64,000 nt of DNA from contig CAZZIU010000008.1 of the NCBI GenBank assembly GCA_964654545.1, positions 44,415-108,414 on the forward strand, given 5' to 3'. This DNA is from JABMOV01 sp964654545 (GTDB taxonomy: Bacteria; Fidelibacterota; Marinisomatia; Marinisomatales; JABMOV01). Shown here in pieces: positions 45,058 through 53,114 of this stretch. The first letter of the stretch is position 1; each line of letters begins with the position of its first letter. The notes under the pieces are model-generated. The model was not told the origin of the DNA. It worked only from the letters and a program-made list of their open reading frames with translations, and did no database searches. The position numbers and the translations under genes are program-made.

Positions 45058-45582
45058 ATGAAAACTGATGCTGAAATTATTCAAGAATATCAACAAGGAC
45101 GTGACGCGGCGTTTGATGAACTCGCAACTCGCTACATGGCCGACATGTATCGCTTTTTCTATGTGGCTATACAAAATGAGGAAGATGCGGAGGACCTTAC
45201 CCAATCGACCCTATTTAAACTGTACAAAAACCTGCATCAATTTAGGTTTCAGGCAGAATTCAAAACCTATTTGTACACGATTAAGACAAATGTTATTCGA
45301 AACTATTTCAGAAAGAAAAAAATACGATCCATATTTGATTTTAATGAACCGAATGAAAACATTTCAATTCAACCTGATACCAGTGAACCTGCATTGGAAC
45401 CGTCCAATTTGTGGGACGGTATCAGTCAATTACCACCAAAGCAGCGATTGGTTGTTATCATGCGATTAACCCAACAGTTACCGTTTAAAGATATTGATAT
45501 GATCATGGGTTTGAAAGCAGGTTCAGCAAAAGTCAATTATCATTATGGCATTAAAACATTGCAAAAGATTGTGGAGAAATAA
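45058..45582 (+). CDS. ECF-type RNA polymerase sigma factor
   Basis: A 174-residue extracytoplasmic-function sigma factor. Region 2 lies at about 20-95 (E-D-A-E-D-L-T-Q-S-T-L-F-K-L-Y-K and F-K-T-Y-L-Y-T-I-K-T-N-V), region 4 at about 115-170 (L-P-P-K-Q-R-L-V-V-I-M-R-L and F-K-D-I-D-M-I-M-G). ATG 45058 follows a TTG at 45055. It heads a four-gene operon with overlapping or abutting genes, so it probably responds to an envelope signal sensed by its products. Confidence 0.92.
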   Translation: MKTDAEIIQEYQQGRDAAFDELATRYMADMYRFFYVAIQNEEDAEDLTQSTLFKLYKNLHQFRFQAEFKTYLYTIKTNVIRNYFRKKKIRSIFDFNEPNENISIQPDTSEPALEPSNLWDGISQLPPKQRLVVIMRLTQQLPFKDIDMIMGLKAGSAKVNYHYGIKTLQKIVEK

Positions 45583-45954
45583 ATGGGTATTGAACAAAAA
45601 TTATATGCAATGCTTCAGCAATCTGTTGATGTTGACACAGAAACCATGCTCTCAAAATTCCACAGCGCACGATTTCAACGGCAAAAGCGTAAGCAACAAA
45701 TGATGAAAGGTTTGATGGCATCGATGATTATTATTTTAGTCGGTTTTCTTTCCATAAACCAATTTGATATCAGTAATAAAACACAAATCGTTGTGAGTAC
45801 AGCAAAAGAGAAAAATTCAGAATTAACCCAAGAGATGGTGGAAGAATTTGCAGTGTATCTGGTGGATGAAAGTGACGATGTGTGGGAAACAATAGAATTT
45901 TTAAATGAAATTGGATACGAACCGGTAACCAATATAGTAAATGGAGGAAGTTAA
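45583..45954 (+). CDS. Single-helix membrane protein, candidate anti-sigma factor
   Basis: A 123-residue protein whose ATG directly follows the sigma stop. The cytoplasmic N-terminus (~1-42) is basic (R-F-Q-R-Q-K-R-K-Q-Q-M-M), then one membrane helix (M-A-S-M-I-I-I-L-V-G-F-L) and a ~65-residue acidic periplasmic part with V-D-E-S-D-D-V-W-E-T-I-E-F-L. No zinc anti-sigma (ZAS) His-x3-Cys-x2-Cys motif exists. Being next to an ECF sigma and having this topology supports, but does not prove, an anti-sigma role. Confidence 0.65.
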   Translation: MGIEQKLYAMLQQSVDVDTETMLSKFHSARFQRQKRKQQMMKGLMASMIIILVGFLSINQFDISNKTQIVVSTAKEKNSELTQEMVEEFAVYLVDESDDVWETIEFLNEIGYEPVTNIVNGGS

Positions 45955-46532
45955 TGAAAACAAATACACTATTATTGCTGGTGTTTAGTAGCATATTATT
46001 TGCCCAACCTCGGGGACCAATGGGAGGAGGAGTTCAAGGGGAAGGACGTGTTATGGCACCACCACCAGGCGGTGATATGCATATGCAGGACCATGGACGA
46101 TCCATGCCATCCGGTTTAGAAAGACCGGATCAGGAAAAGATGAATATGATGATGATGTGGAGACTGACTGAAGAATTATCATTATCTGAAGATCAGGCGG
46201 CCGTGCTTTTCCCAAAACTCAATAAACATCGTGAAGAATTGGATCAGATTGATGAAGAACTCATGAAACTCGGTGATGAGATTCGGGAAAAAATTGATAG
46301 CGGTGAAGAGATCACTGATAAATACTTTAAAAAGTCACTGCAGACTTTGACAGATCTAAAACACACACGAGTTGATGCAGAAACGAATTTCTTGATAAGC
46401 GTAAAAGGAACCCTGTCAAATGAACAGCTAATGAAGCTATCAACATTTGAACGTCGTTTCAAAAGAGAACTCAGAGAAAAAATGAGAAACCGGGGACCTC
46501 ACGGTGTTTCAAAAAATGGGAGGAACAAATAA
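45954..46532 (+). CDS. Exported Spy/CpxP-like helical protein
   Basis: A 192-residue protein with signal peptide (L-L-L-L-V-F-S-S-I-L-F-A-Q), a Gly/Pro/Met-rich mature N-terminus (P-R-G-P-M-G-G-G) and a long helical domain of about 125 residues with L-S-E-D-Q-A and L-S-N-E-Q-L-M-K-L repeats, as in LTxxQ/Spy-type periplasmic chaperones and heavy-metal sensors. A Met-Met-Met-Met patch and several His could touch metal. Its ATG overlaps the preceding stop and it ends against the next gene, so it belongs to the sigma operon. Confidence 0.75.
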   Translation: MKTNTLLLLVFSSILFAQPRGPMGGGVQGEGRVMAPPPGGDMHMQDHGRSMPSGLERPDQEKMNMMMMWRLTEELSLSEDQAAVLFPKLNKHREELDQIDEELMKLGDEIREKIDSGEEITDKYFKKSLQTLTDLKHTRVDAETNFLISVKGTLSNEQLMKLSTFERRFKRELREKMRNRGPHGVSKNGRNK

Positions 46533-47503
46533 TGAAATACCTGTGTCGTTTACCAATGATGGCGCTATTGTTGTTAATGGGATGTGAATCCAACAACGAT
46601 AACACCAGCAATATCCAGGATGAATTGAATACCCTTTTAGAAAATGATGAAATGATTGCATTTGTGGGTCTGGAAGATGATGGTATACAGGACATGAATT
46701 ATACATCTGGTATAGAAGAAGATGGTGGCATGGAAAAAATACTGGCGGATACGTTATGGCCGGATAGCGATGATTATCGCATTCGGTTCGGACGCAGTAT
46801 TGACAGTCTTAGTCGTGATATTGAATGGGATATCGACGAAGATAATGGCATTGCATTCGCAAATATTACTCGTACGTTGAATGGTGTGTTGCATATTATT
46901 GCGATAGATTCCAATGGTACGATTGTGGATACATTTAATAAATCATTTGAAAGTACCTTTAGTCAAAGCATTCGATTTATTCAGAATGACAATGAAAACG
47001 GTCGTCCATGGTTCATTGATGCGTTTACAATTGGTCATGGTAGCACAGGGGATAAAGTCTCTATTGACGGAATATCTATATTTCGTGGTGATACGCTTTC
47101 ACCTGCATTTCATTACACTGCGGATGACATAAATTCACTCTACATACCAAGGGATTCGATACCTGCTTTTAATTTCAGATTTCCAGTTCGTGCCGAAGTG
47201 AGTATCTCAAATACTGGACCGGAATTTCCATTTAGAAGCGGGGAGGCAGTCTTACTGCACTACGGACGTGGAAGACATGAAAAAGGAAGAAAACGGCTCA
47301 ATGATATGGGATTGTGGCCGGATGGAACAGCGAATGATAACAAATTCTCCGGATTATGGCGAATCCATGGTCCCGGACATGGCCACCAACGCCGAGTATT
47401 TATGGCCTGGTTTGATGTGATTGATTTCAGCACCATGTTTGTCTCGGACGAGGCCGTCCATTCAGAACTATGGAGAATACCGTATCAATCGGTACGACCC
47501 TGA
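46532..47503 (+). CDS. Lipoprotein of the sigma-factor operon, hypothetical
   Basis: A 323-residue lipoprotein with lipobox L-L-L-M-G-C (Cys about 18). The mature part is very acidic near residues 30-110 and contains G-R-G-R-H-E-K-G-R and G-P-G-H-G-H-Q-R-R, basic/His stretches close to the end. It overlaps the Spy-like gene by 1 base and is the last gene before a good terminator. No domain recognised. As the last member of the ECF operon it may be the effector or a surface target. Confidence 0.65.
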   Translation: MKYLCRLPMMALLLLMGCESNNDNTSNIQDELNTLLENDEMIAFVGLEDDGIQDMNYTSGIEEDGGMEKILADTLWPDSDDYRIRFGRSIDSLSRDIEWDIDEDNGIAFANITRTLNGVLHIIAIDSNGTIVDTFNKSFESTFSQSIRFIQNDNENGRPWFIDAFTIGHGSTGDKVSIDGISIFRGDTLSPAFHYTADDINSLYIPRDSIPAFNFRFPVRAEVSISNTGPEFPFRSGEAVLLHYGRGRHEKGRKRLNDMGLWPDGTANDNKFSGLWRIHGPGHGHQRRVFMAWFDVIDFSTMFVSDEAVHSELWRIPYQSVRP

Positions 47504-47510
47504 ATCTATT

Positions 47511-47537
47511 AAGGGCTGAGCAATCAGCCCTTTTTTT
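47511..47537 (+). terminator. Intrinsic terminator of the sigma operon
   Basis: AAGGGCTGA (47511-47519), loop GCAA, TCAGCCCTT (47524-47532), then a run of T; a perfect nine-pair stem placed 7 bases after the lipoprotein stop. Confidence 0.92.
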
Positions 47538-47592
47538 GTGCCCATTCGTAAATAATTTAGTATGTTGTTATACAAACATTTAGGAATCTTTC

Positions 47593-48672
47593 ATGGATAG
47601 AAAATATAATTTTAGTGCAGGACCAGCTGTACTACCCCAATGGGTAATTGAACAATTGGTTATAGCCACAACAAATTTTAAAGGTTCAGGATTAGGTTTG
47701 CTAGAAATGAGTCATCGATCAACACCTGTTGTTGATATGGTGAATGAAACCACCCGGCTAGTCCGGTCAATTCTATCCATTCCAGATCATTATGATATTT
47801 GTTGGTTACAAGGTGGCGCTTCAACCCAATTTGCCATGATTCCCATGAATTTTCTTTCAGAAGAAATGACTGCAGATTATGCCGATACCGGTGCTTGGTC
47901 TGCTAAAGCTATCAAGGAAGCTATGCGATTTGGTGAAATAAATATATGTTCATCCTCAAAGAATTCCAATTATACGTTTATACCAAAGAAATTAAATCAA
48001 AAACTTGAAAGTACATATTTACATATAACTAGTAATAATACAATTTACGGTACACAATATAAAGTATATCCACAAGTAAAAAACAAGGGTGGTTTCTTGG
48101 TTGCAGATATGTCCTCAGATATTTTTAGTCGTGAAATTCCACTTGAAGCATTTGGTTTAATATATGCTGGTGCGCAAAAAAATATGGGTCCGGCCGGTGT
48201 AACAATTGTAATCATTCGGCATGATTTATTGGATCAAATAAACAGCAATGTTGCAACAATGTTTGATTACCGGACGCATATAGAGAAACAATCCATGTTT
48301 AACACGCCGCCAGTCTATGCTATCTATGCTGTTAATCGAACGCTGCACTGGATACAACAATTGGGTGGCATAAAAACCATGGAGGAAATGAATAGTAAAA
48401 AGGCTGAATTACTATACCGTGAAATTGAGCGCAACTCCATATTTAAAAGCCCGGTTAATATTGATGATCGATCTCTCATGAATGTACCATTTGTATTCGA
48501 AAGAAATGGTGATGATTCACGCTTTCTATCTTTTTGCGAAAGCAGGGGATTGGTTACCTTGAAAGGTCATCGGTCTGTGGGCGGTTTTCGTGCATCAATT
48601 TATAATGCGATGCCCATTGAAGGCATTCATCGACTGGTGGAAGCAATGCAGGATTACGAAAAAGAAAATTAA
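47593..48672 (+). CDS. serC: Phosphoserine aminotransferase SerC
   Basis: A 359-residue class V PLP aminotransferase converting 3-phosphohydroxypyruvate to phosphoserine. N-F-S-A-G-P-A-V-L-P starts the SerC family pattern; W-L-Q-G-G-A-S-T-Q-F is the phosphate-cup sequence and Lys196 in Y-A-G-A-Q-K-N-M-G-P-A-G carries PLP. Length (about 360) matches. It sits between two terminators (47511-47537 and 48681-48705) and so forms a single-gene unit. SerA and SerB are not in the window. Confidence 0.96.
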   Translation: MDRKYNFSAGPAVLPQWVIEQLVIATTNFKGSGLGLLEMSHRSTPVVDMVNETTRLVRSILSIPDHYDICWLQGGASTQFAMIPMNFLSEEMTADYADTGAWSAKAIKEAMRFGEINICSSSKNSNYTFIPKKLNQKLESTYLHITSNNTIYGTQYKVYPQVKNKGGFLVADMSSDIFSREIPLEAFGLIYAGAQKNMGPAGVTIVIIRHDLLDQINSNVATMFDYRTHIEKQSMFNTPPVYAIYAVNRTLHWIQQLGGIKTMEEMNSKKAELLYREIERNSIFKSPVNIDDRSLMNVPFVFERNGDDSRFLSFCESRGLVTLKGHRSVGGFRASIYNAMPIEGIHRLVEAMQDYEKEN

Positions 48673-48680
48673 ATAATAAA

Positions 48681-48705
48681 AAAGGGGTCATTTGACCCCT
48701 TTTTT
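48681..48705. terminator. Bidirectional terminator between convergent serC and pntB
   Basis: AAAGGGGTCA and TGACCCCTTTTTT form a ten-pair stem with a two-base loop, with A-run on one side and T-run on the other, so it can end transcription from both convergent genes. Confidence 0.92.
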
Positions 48706-48723
48706 ATAGAATTGGTTAATAGT

Positions 48724-50139
48724 CTATAACTCTTTCAAATCCTTCAACAATTGCTGAAGGATTTGTTTAGCATCTCCGAAGACCATTATGGAATTATCAT
48801 AGCCAAATAATTCGTTGGCAATGCCTGCAAAGCCAGGATTCATGGTACGTTTATTAATCAGGACTGTTCTTGCTTTATCCACATTAATAATGGGCATACC
48901 ATAAATTGGACTGGATGTATCATGCCGAGCAGCCGGATTTACCACATCGTTAGCACCTAGAATTATTGCCACATCGCAATCCTCTAATTCTGCATTGATT
49001 TCATCCAAATCTTTCAATTTGTCGTATGCAATATTGGCTTCCGCCAACAGCACGTTCATATGCCCAGGCATACGACCGGCGACTGGATGAATTCCATAGT
49101 AAACCGTTTTACCTTTGTTTTCTAAGAAATCTGCTACCTCACGAATGGCATGCTGTGCTTGTGCAACCGCCAATCCGTAACCGGGAACTACCACTATTTT
49201 TTCCGCAGCTTCCAGGATCATGGCTGCTTCTTCAGTAGAATAGCTTTTGATATTCATTTGTTGCTGATCTCCAGTGGCACCAGCTTGTTCTAAGCCAACA
49301 GCCCCGAAAATAACATTAACCAGGCTGCGGTTCATTCCCTTACACATAATATTTGTGAGAATGATACCGGAAGCACCAACCAGTGCACCACTGATAATTA
49401 AACCATTGTTCAACAAGACAAATCCAGTGGCTGCAGCTGCAATACCAGAGTAGGAGTTCAACAATGAAATCACAACCGGCATATCGGCACCACCGATAGG
49501 GATGACAAGTGTAATTCCAATAAGTGCGCTTAAAATAATCAGCAGTTCAAAGAACAAGAACATATCGGCAGGTATAATATTAATGCCTATACCCATAGCT
49601 ATAATTGCAAGGGCAATAAGTGCATTAAGGAATTTTTGGCCGGAGAAAACAATGGGTTTGCCAGAGATAAATCCCTGTAGTTTGCCAAAAGCCACAAAGC
49701 TGCCAGTAAAAGTCAATGTACCGACAAAGACACTGAATACAACCACAATCCCATAAAATATTGGGCTGATTTGAAAATGCCCCACAGGAACGAGTTCGCT
49801 ATTCATAAGAAAATGGGCGTTTTTAATGAAATCAGCTGCAGCTACCAGTGCACTTGCGCCGCCGCCAAAACCGTTAAAAATCGCCACCATCTGAGGCATG
49901 GCAGTCATTTGTACTCTAACCGCAAACACGGCACCAATCAATGAACCAATAATGACTCCGATTGCAATCAATTTCCAATCAAGCGTATCAGCAATAACTA
50001 ATGTCGCCACAATTGCAATCAGCATTCCAATGCTTGCAATGAAATTTCCGGCTCTTGCAGTCTTTGGATGACTGAGTCTTTTGAGTCCAAAAATGAAAAG
50101 GACAGCGGCGACAACGTAAAGAATATTTGCGTAAATCAT
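48724..50139 (-). CDS. pntB: NAD(P) transhydrogenase subunit beta (PntB)
   Basis: A 471-residue subunit with about nine membrane helices (dII) followed by the soluble NADP-binding dIII. The dIII part shows V-P-G-Y-G-L-A-V-A-Q-A-Q-H near residue 325, G-I-H-P-V-A-G-R-M-P-G-H-M and G-A-N-D-V-V-N-P, all signatures of PntB. It couples proton entry to hydride transfer from NADH to NADP. An AGGAG lies before its start. Third gene of the transhydrogenase operon. Confidence 0.97.
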   Translation of the reverse strand: MIYANILYVVAAVLFIFGLKRLSHPKTARAGNFIASIGMLIAIVATLVIADTLDWKLIAIGVIIGSLIGAVFAVRVQMTAMPQMVAIFNGFGGGASALVAAADFIKNAHFLMNSELVPVGHFQISPIFYGIVVVFSVFVGTLTFTGSFVAFGKLQGFISGKPIVFSGQKFLNALIALAIIAMGIGINIIPADMFLFFELLIILSALIGITLVIPIGGADMPVVISLLNSYSGIAAAATGFVLLNNGLIISGALVGASGIILTNIMCKGMNRSLVNVIFGAVGLEQAGATGDQQQMNIKSYSTEEAAMILEAAEKIVVVPGYGLAVAQAQHAIREVADFLENKGKTVYYGIHPVAGRMPGHMNVLLAEANIAYDKLKDLDEINAELEDCDVAIILGANDVVNPAARHDTSSPIYGMPIINVDKARTVLINKRTMNPGFAGIANELFGYDNSIMVFGDAKQILQQLLKDLKEL

Positions 50140-50150
50140 GAATCCGTCTC

Positions 50151-50423
50151 CTATTTCCGTTTGAACATTTTAAGCATGCGGTCTGTCACCAGAAATCCAC
50201 CGACCACATTAATGGTAGCAAAGATAACAGCGACCAGCCCAAGGTACGTCCCAATTTCACCACCGATTTGCGTCGCGATGATTGCACCAACAATGGCGAT
50301 GCCGGAAATTGCATTGGATCCGGACATCAATGGTGTATGAAGGGTTGGTGGTACCTTCGTTATAATTTCGAATCCGACAAATATTGCCAGAATGAAAACA
50401 GTAAAAATATTAATCATTTCCAT
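50151..50423 (-). CDS. pntAB: NAD(P) transhydrogenase subunit alpha part 2 (PntAB)
   Basis: A 90-residue membrane protein with three helices; it is the membrane part of PntA encoded as a separate gene in the three-subunit form of the enzyme. P-P-T-L-H-T-P-L-M-S-G-S-N-A-I-S-G-I is the conserved PntA-dII segment. It lies 11 bases before pntB and 10 after pntAA. Confidence 0.94.
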   Translation of the reverse strand: MEMINIFTVFILAIFVGFEIITKVPPTLHTPLMSGSNAISGIAIVGAIIATQIGGEIGTYLGLVAVIFATINVVGGFLVTDRMLKMFKRK

Positions 50424-50433
50424 TGCAAGCCCC

Positions 50434-51588
50434 CTAACTCTGAATTGCTTGTTTGGTCATTTCATTGGTGATGTTTCCCCCGTGGGTAAACATGGCACCA
50501 GAGATAATTTCATCTTCCATATCAAGGTTAACAGTTCCTTCTTTTACCATGTAGGTAAGAAAACTGGTAATATTCTTGCTATAAAGTTGACTGGCATGAA
50601 TTGGCATGGAGCCAGGGATGTTCAATGTGCCATCGATGACAACTCCATGGGGACTACTCACAACTTCACCGGGCTTTGTCAGTGAACAATTCCCACCATT
50701 TTCCGCCGCCAAATCCATCACGACTGAACCAGCATGCATTACCTCTACCACATCATCGGGGATCAGAATTGGAGCTGGTTTTCCTGGGATAAGTGCAGTG
50801 GTTATTACCATGTCCGATTTAGCTATATGTTCTTTAATAAGTGCCTGTTGCTTTTGTTTGTATTCTTCAGAAGTTTCTTTCGCATATCCGCCTTCACCTA
50901 CGCCTTCTTCAGATTCAGTTTGGACTGCAACGAATTTTGCTCCTAGGCTTTCAACCTGCTCTTTAACCACCGGTCTAACATCAAAAGCTTCTACCTGTGC
51001 GCCAAGTCGCTTGGCAGTAGCAATCGCTTGCAGACCGGCAACGCCGGCGCCTAGAATCAAGACTTTAGCGGGGGGGATAGTTCCAGCCGCTGTCATGAGC
51101 AATGGCATGAATTTGGCTAAATGAACTGCACCCATCAGGACAGATTTATATCCAGCGATATTGCTTTGTGAGCTTAGCGCATCCATTTTCTGTGCTAAGG
51201 TTGTCCTTGGGATAAGGTGCATGGAAAATCCGGTGATTTTATTAGCAGCAAGCTTTTTAACCGCTTCAAGTTCTTTCGTTGTTTGGAAAAACGAAACAAA
51301 TACGGCACCTTCCTTCATCAGGTCAACTTCATCAACACCAAGCTGTTCATTTTTTACAGGGTGATTAACTTTGAGTATAATGTCCGCATTGGACCACAAC
51401 TGTTTTGTATCCGGTACAATTGTCGCACCGGCTTCTTCATATTCTTTATCGGAGAAGAAGGATCCACTGCCCGCACCGGCCTCTACCTGAACTGTCAAAC
51501 CTGCTTTAATGAGGTCTTTGACCGTTCCAGGAGTGACCGAAACCCGGGCTTCATTTGGCATAATCTCTTTTGGGATTGCGACTAACAT
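50434..51588 (-). CDS. pntAA: NAD(P) transhydrogenase subunit alpha part 1 (PntAA)
   Basis: A 384-residue soluble NAD-binding subunit (dI), related to alanine dehydrogenase. The Rossmann G-x-G-x-x-G is in L-I-L-G-A-G-V-A-G-L-Q-A near residue 173-184, and R-T-T-L-A-Q-K-M-D-A-L-S-S-Q is family-conserved. AGGAG sits just upstream of the ATG. It starts the pntAA-pntAB-pntB operon, which is read right to left and ends at the hairpin 48681-48705. Confidence 0.96.
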   Translation of the reverse strand: MLVAIPKEIMPNEARVSVTPGTVKDLIKAGLTVQVEAGAGSGSFFSDKEYEEAGATIVPDTKQLWSNADIILKVNHPVKNEQLGVDEVDLMKEGAVFVSFFQTTKELEAVKKLAANKITGFSMHLIPRTTLAQKMDALSSQSNIAGYKSVLMGAVHLAKFMPLLMTAAGTIPPAKVLILGAGVAGLQAIATAKRLGAQVEAFDVRPVVKEQVESLGAKFVAVQTESEEGVGEGGYAKETSEEYKQKQQALIKEHIAKSDMVITTALIPGKPAPILIPDDVVEVMHAGSVVMDLAAENGGNCSLTKPGEVVSSPHGVVIDGTLNIPGSMPIHASQLYSKNITSFLTYMVKEGTVNLDMEDEIISGAMFTHGGNITNEMTKQAIQS

Positions 51589-51667
51589 GAAGAGTCTCCT
51601 TGGGATTTATTCAATATGAGTGGAAAATATTCCAATTGTTATAAAAATTCAGTGCAAAAATTACAAA

Positions 51668-51700
51668 TAAAAAAACACTCAAACTTAAAAAAAGAGTGCT
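51668..51700 (-). terminator. Weak terminator on the minus strand between thiI and pntAA
   Basis: On the minus strand GCACTC and GAGTGT enclose a T-rich loop and are followed by seven Ts. It could end transcription of thiI before pntAA; short stem and long loop lower the confidence. Confidence 0.45.
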
Positions 51701-51765
51701 TAATCTTATTTAATGTGGCAACGTTTTAGTGTACCAAATTATTTCTGGGACTGCATAATAAAAGA

Positions 51766-51852
51766 CCGTCATTGCGAACACAATGAAGCAATCTCCAGAA
51801 TAAATGCAGGTTACGTTAACAATTGATTTTTTCACTCCGCACAATGACAGGA
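51766..51852. repeat. Degenerate inverted repeat of the CGTCATTGCGA / GAAGCAATCTC type
   Basis: CCGTCATTGCGAA at 51766-51778 is followed by GAAGCAATCTCC (51785-51796), and the reverse complement of the start reappears at 51838-51851 as CGCACAATGACAGG with mismatches. This two-part motif is a widespread intergenic palindromic repeat seen in many unrelated bacterial genomes, here worn. It is a candidate non-autonomous mobile or REP-like element. Confidence 0.6.
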
Positions 51853-51862
51853 GACTGAAGTG

Positions 51863-53038
51863 CTAATACTTGACTATTTCGACTGTGTCAACTGCCTTTT
51901 CCACAAGATGATCAACCTCCAGTTTTGATTCCTCTTTTTCAATATCTATTAACCGGGCTTTGGTGGCTGGATGAGCCGGTACATATAGCGTGCAACAATC
52001 CTGATGGGGTTCGATAGACACTTCGTAGGTGCCGATGGATTTTGCAATGTCAATAATCTCATGTTTATCAAATCCGATGACGGGGCGTAAAATCGGTATT
52101 GAAGAAGCCTGCTCCACAACCGTTATATTTTCGATAGTCTGAGAAGCCACTTGCCCAATGGATTCACCTGTGACGAGTGCCTTTGCGTGTGCCAGGGTCC
52201 CAATCTTCGTGCTTATTCGCACCATAAATCGACGGTACAAAAGAACCAAATATCTTGGGTCGCAGTGGGCAAATATTTCATTCTGTATGGACGCAAATTC
52301 CACCAGGTAAAGCGTGGCTTTTGGTTGGTATTTTCGAAGAATCTCCACCGTCCGCTTAACTTTATCCACGGAAGCAGGTGATACTAAGGGGACTGAATGG
52401 AAATGGACAAACACAGCCCGAGTACCCCGTTTCATGGTATAATATGCCGCTACCGGTGAATCAATCCCGCCAGACAGCATGACAGCGACCGGACTGGCCG
52501 ACCCAATTGGTAAACCTCCAATACCCTGAATTTTTTTCAAATAGATATAGCAGGAAGAGTACAATAAATCAATATGGCAGTTGATATCGGGATCAGACAA
52601 ACTGACTTTTTTCCCATAATGGGAGCATAACACATCACCAATCGTCGTATGAATCTCCATTTTTGATAGCGGAAATGGTGAATACGTTTTCCGTGCAGTA
52701 ACCCGGAAAGAATCAAATGATTCGTTTTCCAGTGCACCAAGTGCTTCACTTTTCATAACCTCTAAATCCGGTTCAATTTTTTTTACCGGAGCAAACCATG
52801 CAATCCCTGGAATAGATTGAAAGATAGTGATTAGGCGGGAAAGGTTATTTAATCCCTGTTCTGAGATTGGAATAAGAAATCGTCCCTGAAGCCGATCTAT
52901 TTTGCCTATCGATCCGGGAAAAAATGTTTTAGCCTGAAGTTTAATATTATCTTTAAGCTTTCGTTCAAAATAGCCTCTGTTTTGCCCTTTGAGGCCGATT
53001 TCAGCATAATGGCATAATATATGTGTCGGAGTAATCAT
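51863..53038 (-). CDS. thiI: tRNA 4-thiouridine / thiamin sulfurtransferase ThiI (no rhodanese domain)
   Basis: A 391-residue enzyme that activates tRNA U8 with ATP for thiolation and may supply sulfur for thiazole synthesis. Domains: ferredoxin-like N-terminus and THUMP (~1-165), then PP-loop AANH ATPase with S-G-G-I-D-S-P at 189-195. Near the end Q-D-C-C-T-L-Y-V-P-A-H-P has the catalytic cysteine seen in ThiI proteins lacking rhodanese. Start ATG 53038 gives M-I-T-P-T-H-I-L; the longer frame to 53230 is rejected as it would run across uvrC. Diverges from uvrC with 76 bases between. Confidence 0.93.
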   Translation of the reverse strand: MITPTHILCHYAEIGLKGQNRGYFERKLKDNIKLQAKTFFPGSIGKIDRLQGRFLIPISEQGLNNLSRLITIFQSIPGIAWFAPVKKIEPDLEVMKSEALGALENESFDSFRVTARKTYSPFPLSKMEIHTTIGDVLCSHYGKKVSLSDPDINCHIDLLYSSCYIYLKKIQGIGGLPIGSASPVAVMLSGGIDSPVAAYYTMKRGTRAVFVHFHSVPLVSPASVDKVKRTVEILRKYQPKATLYLVEFASIQNEIFAHCDPRYLVLLYRRFMVRISTKIGTLAHAKALVTGESIGQVASQTIENITVVEQASSIPILRPVIGFDKHEIIDIAKSIGTYEVSIEPHQDCCTLYVPAHPATKARLIDIEKEESKLEVDHLVEKAVDTVEIVKY

Positions 53039-53114
53039 AGATAAATTTTGGGTGCAGAATTTAGTACGCTTTTCACCGAACCCTGGGCATGATAAAAAAA
53101 GTCGAAATGATTTT

